A stretch of 64,000 nucleotides of DNA from NCBI RefSeq assembly GCF_001758465.1, contig NZ_MJIC01000014.1, positions 680,608 through 744,607 of the forward strand, given 5' to 3'. This DNA comes from Marisediminitalea lipolytica (GTDB taxonomy: Bacteria; Pseudomonadota; Gammaproteobacteria; Enterobacterales; Alteromonadaceae). The notes below the pieces were generated by a model. The model did not search any database. It saw only the letters and a program-made list of their open reading frames with translations, and was not told where the DNA came from. The stretch's first letter is position 1, and each line of letters opens with the position of its first letter. The position numbers were made by a program, and so were the translations under genes. Of this stretch, positions 63,187 to 64,000 are shown in pieces.

Positions 63187-63390
63187 TCAACTTATTAAGT
63201 TGCTTAAGGAGAGCTGGCCTCCTGAAGTTGCATTCATACGGGCAGTCTTTCCTGCTGTCAGCCAGTCACTTTCGGGCAAAACCGTAGCGTTGCAGCCCCA
63301 ATTCACATACAACGCATCGGTGTTCACCCTTAACACTTTTTCACTGCTCTGTGGCAGTAGGAGATGGTCAAAGCCTGGTTGCGGGTGTTA
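63187..63390 (-). pseudogene. GC-richer open fragment without a start
   Basis: Between in-frame stops at 63388-63390 and 63187-63189 there are 66 open codons on the minus strand (VNTDALYVNWGCNATVLPESDW...). The composition is richer in GC than the surroundings. There is no ATG at its beginning and no ribosome-binding site. It may be a remnant or a dispersed element. Confidence 0.25.
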
Positions 63391-63420
63391 TATGCCCCAC
63401 CGCCCGCTGGGGTTTTGAAA

Positions 63421-63723
63421 TTATGCGATGGAAACTTTCCAGTTGCCTTCTGTAAGCTGCTCGATCACTAGTACATCACCAGCTACAAAGTTAAATCTGT
63501 CATTGAGCACTTTAAGTACAGAACGATTGCGAAATCGCTGATGTTTGCCGCAAACATCCGTTTCGAACGATACGCCAGAACCAACATCAAGTTTCAGATA
63601 TTGACCTTTCCGTGTCATATCAGCTGCTCCAATAAAGCGATCTGCAAACTTATCAAGATGCCCTCGTAGGTTTATGTAACTATTTCTAATTGCACCATCT
63701 GTTAGTACGATTTGAATTTTCAT
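63421..63723 (-). CDS. Hypothetical protein, 100 aa
   Basis: 100 residues. The C-terminal half (FETDVCGKHQRFRNRSVLKVLNDRFNFVAGDVLVIEQLTEGNWKV) has a strand pattern like B3/EcoRII-N DNA-binding barrels. That resemblance is weak. GAGGGCAAGG before the ATG supports translation. Confidence 0.5.
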   Translation of the reverse strand: MKIQIVLTDGAIRNSYINLRGHLDKFADRFIGAADMTRKGQYLKLDVGSGVSFETDVCGKHQRFRNRSVLKVLNDRFNFVAGDVLVIEQLTEGNWKVSIA

Positions 63724-63837
63724 TGCCTTGCCCTCTGTAACTTCGTTGAATTTCTATTTATATTGTTCAATTCTAAAAATGGGGAATCTAAAAAAGATGA
63801 ATTTCCTTCCATTCCATATAAAACAGTTCAAGCAGCG

Positions 63838-64000
63838 ATGTCTTCCTACAAAAAATCCACAAAAATAAGCGTGAGTGACTTGAAGCGGGACATGCCGTTC
63901 CTAGATGAGACGTTTGTTATAGCAAGTGCAGTTCGCACATGGGCCGAGTTTGAAAACCTGGATATTCTCGAAAATATGGTTTTCCCTAAAGTAGAGCGAC
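63838..64000 (+). CDS. Start of an unknown gene running off the window
   Basis: From the ATG at 63838 an open frame continues for 54 codons to the window edge (MSSYKKSTKISVSDLKRDM...). The frame is open further upstream, so a TTG near 63755 is another possible start; no strong ribosome-binding site helps. Divergent from the 100-aa gene. Family not recognisable from this fragment. Confidence 0.5.
   Translation, partial: MSSYKKSTKISVSDLKRDMPFLDETFVIASAVRTWAEFENLDILENMVFPKVER

Overview
The window looks like a piece of chromosome from a marine, Alteromonadales-like gammaproteobacterium. This is inferred from family content (large TonB receptor, VCBS/DUF11 adhesin, MoxR/vWA envelope operon, Tn7-like transposon); there is no rRNA or tRNA here to prove it. 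Two compositional halves are visible by eye. Bases 1 to about 39,600 have balanced GC and dense, well-ordered genes. From about 39,600 to the right end the DNA is AT-rich, with looser spacing, mixed strands and many unknown genes, as in a mobile or defence island.

Left half. At 1-7,470 a leftward operon encodes a TolC-like outer-membrane lipoprotein, a short HlyD-like adaptor and the first ~1,720 residues of a giant VCBS/DUF11 adhesin that runs off the window. Housekeeping-type genes follow (nucleotidyltransferase, DJ-1/PfpI, RHH regulator, Lrp regulator divergent from a PhzF-like enzyme). From 11,500 to 36,500 lies a probably co-regulated envelope system: a 1,000-aa TonB receptor; a two-component system whose response regulator and kinase genes are separated by a MoxR ATPase; an SDR enzyme; a secreted M16 peptidase; and a seven-gene group (membrane/low-complexity protein, second MoxR, DUF58, two vWA membrane proteins, a 1,986-aa TPR protein, an aspartic protease). 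The same 17-bp direct repeat, TGCAAG-N5-TGYAAG, sits 9-10 bp upstream of a -10-like hexamer before the TonB gene, the M16 gene and the MoxR/vWA operon. This is PhoB-type promoter geometry and suggests that the local response regulator controls all three. A cytosolic five-PAS histidine kinase with a recently duplicated PAS unit ends this half.

Right half. A Tn7-like transposition module (tnsA-tnsB-tnsC-tniQ, leftward) borders the island. Beyond it come two HNH proteins, an SF1 helicase with an inserted nuclease-like segment and three zinc ribbons, a PD-(D/E)XK-type protein, a membrane protein/GGDEF pair, a retron, small secreted proteins, an AbiEi-like antitoxin without a visible toxin, and several unknown genes. 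The retron is the most exciting item. A 487-aa reverse transcriptase carries the retron hallmarks NAxxH, YADD and ITG and has a ~270-residue C-terminal extension with a Cys/His cluster. Directly upstream lies a 164-bp segment closed by perfect 10-bp inverted repeats (a1/a2), with msr- and msd-like hairpins inside. I could not fix the ends of the Tn7-like element or of the island.
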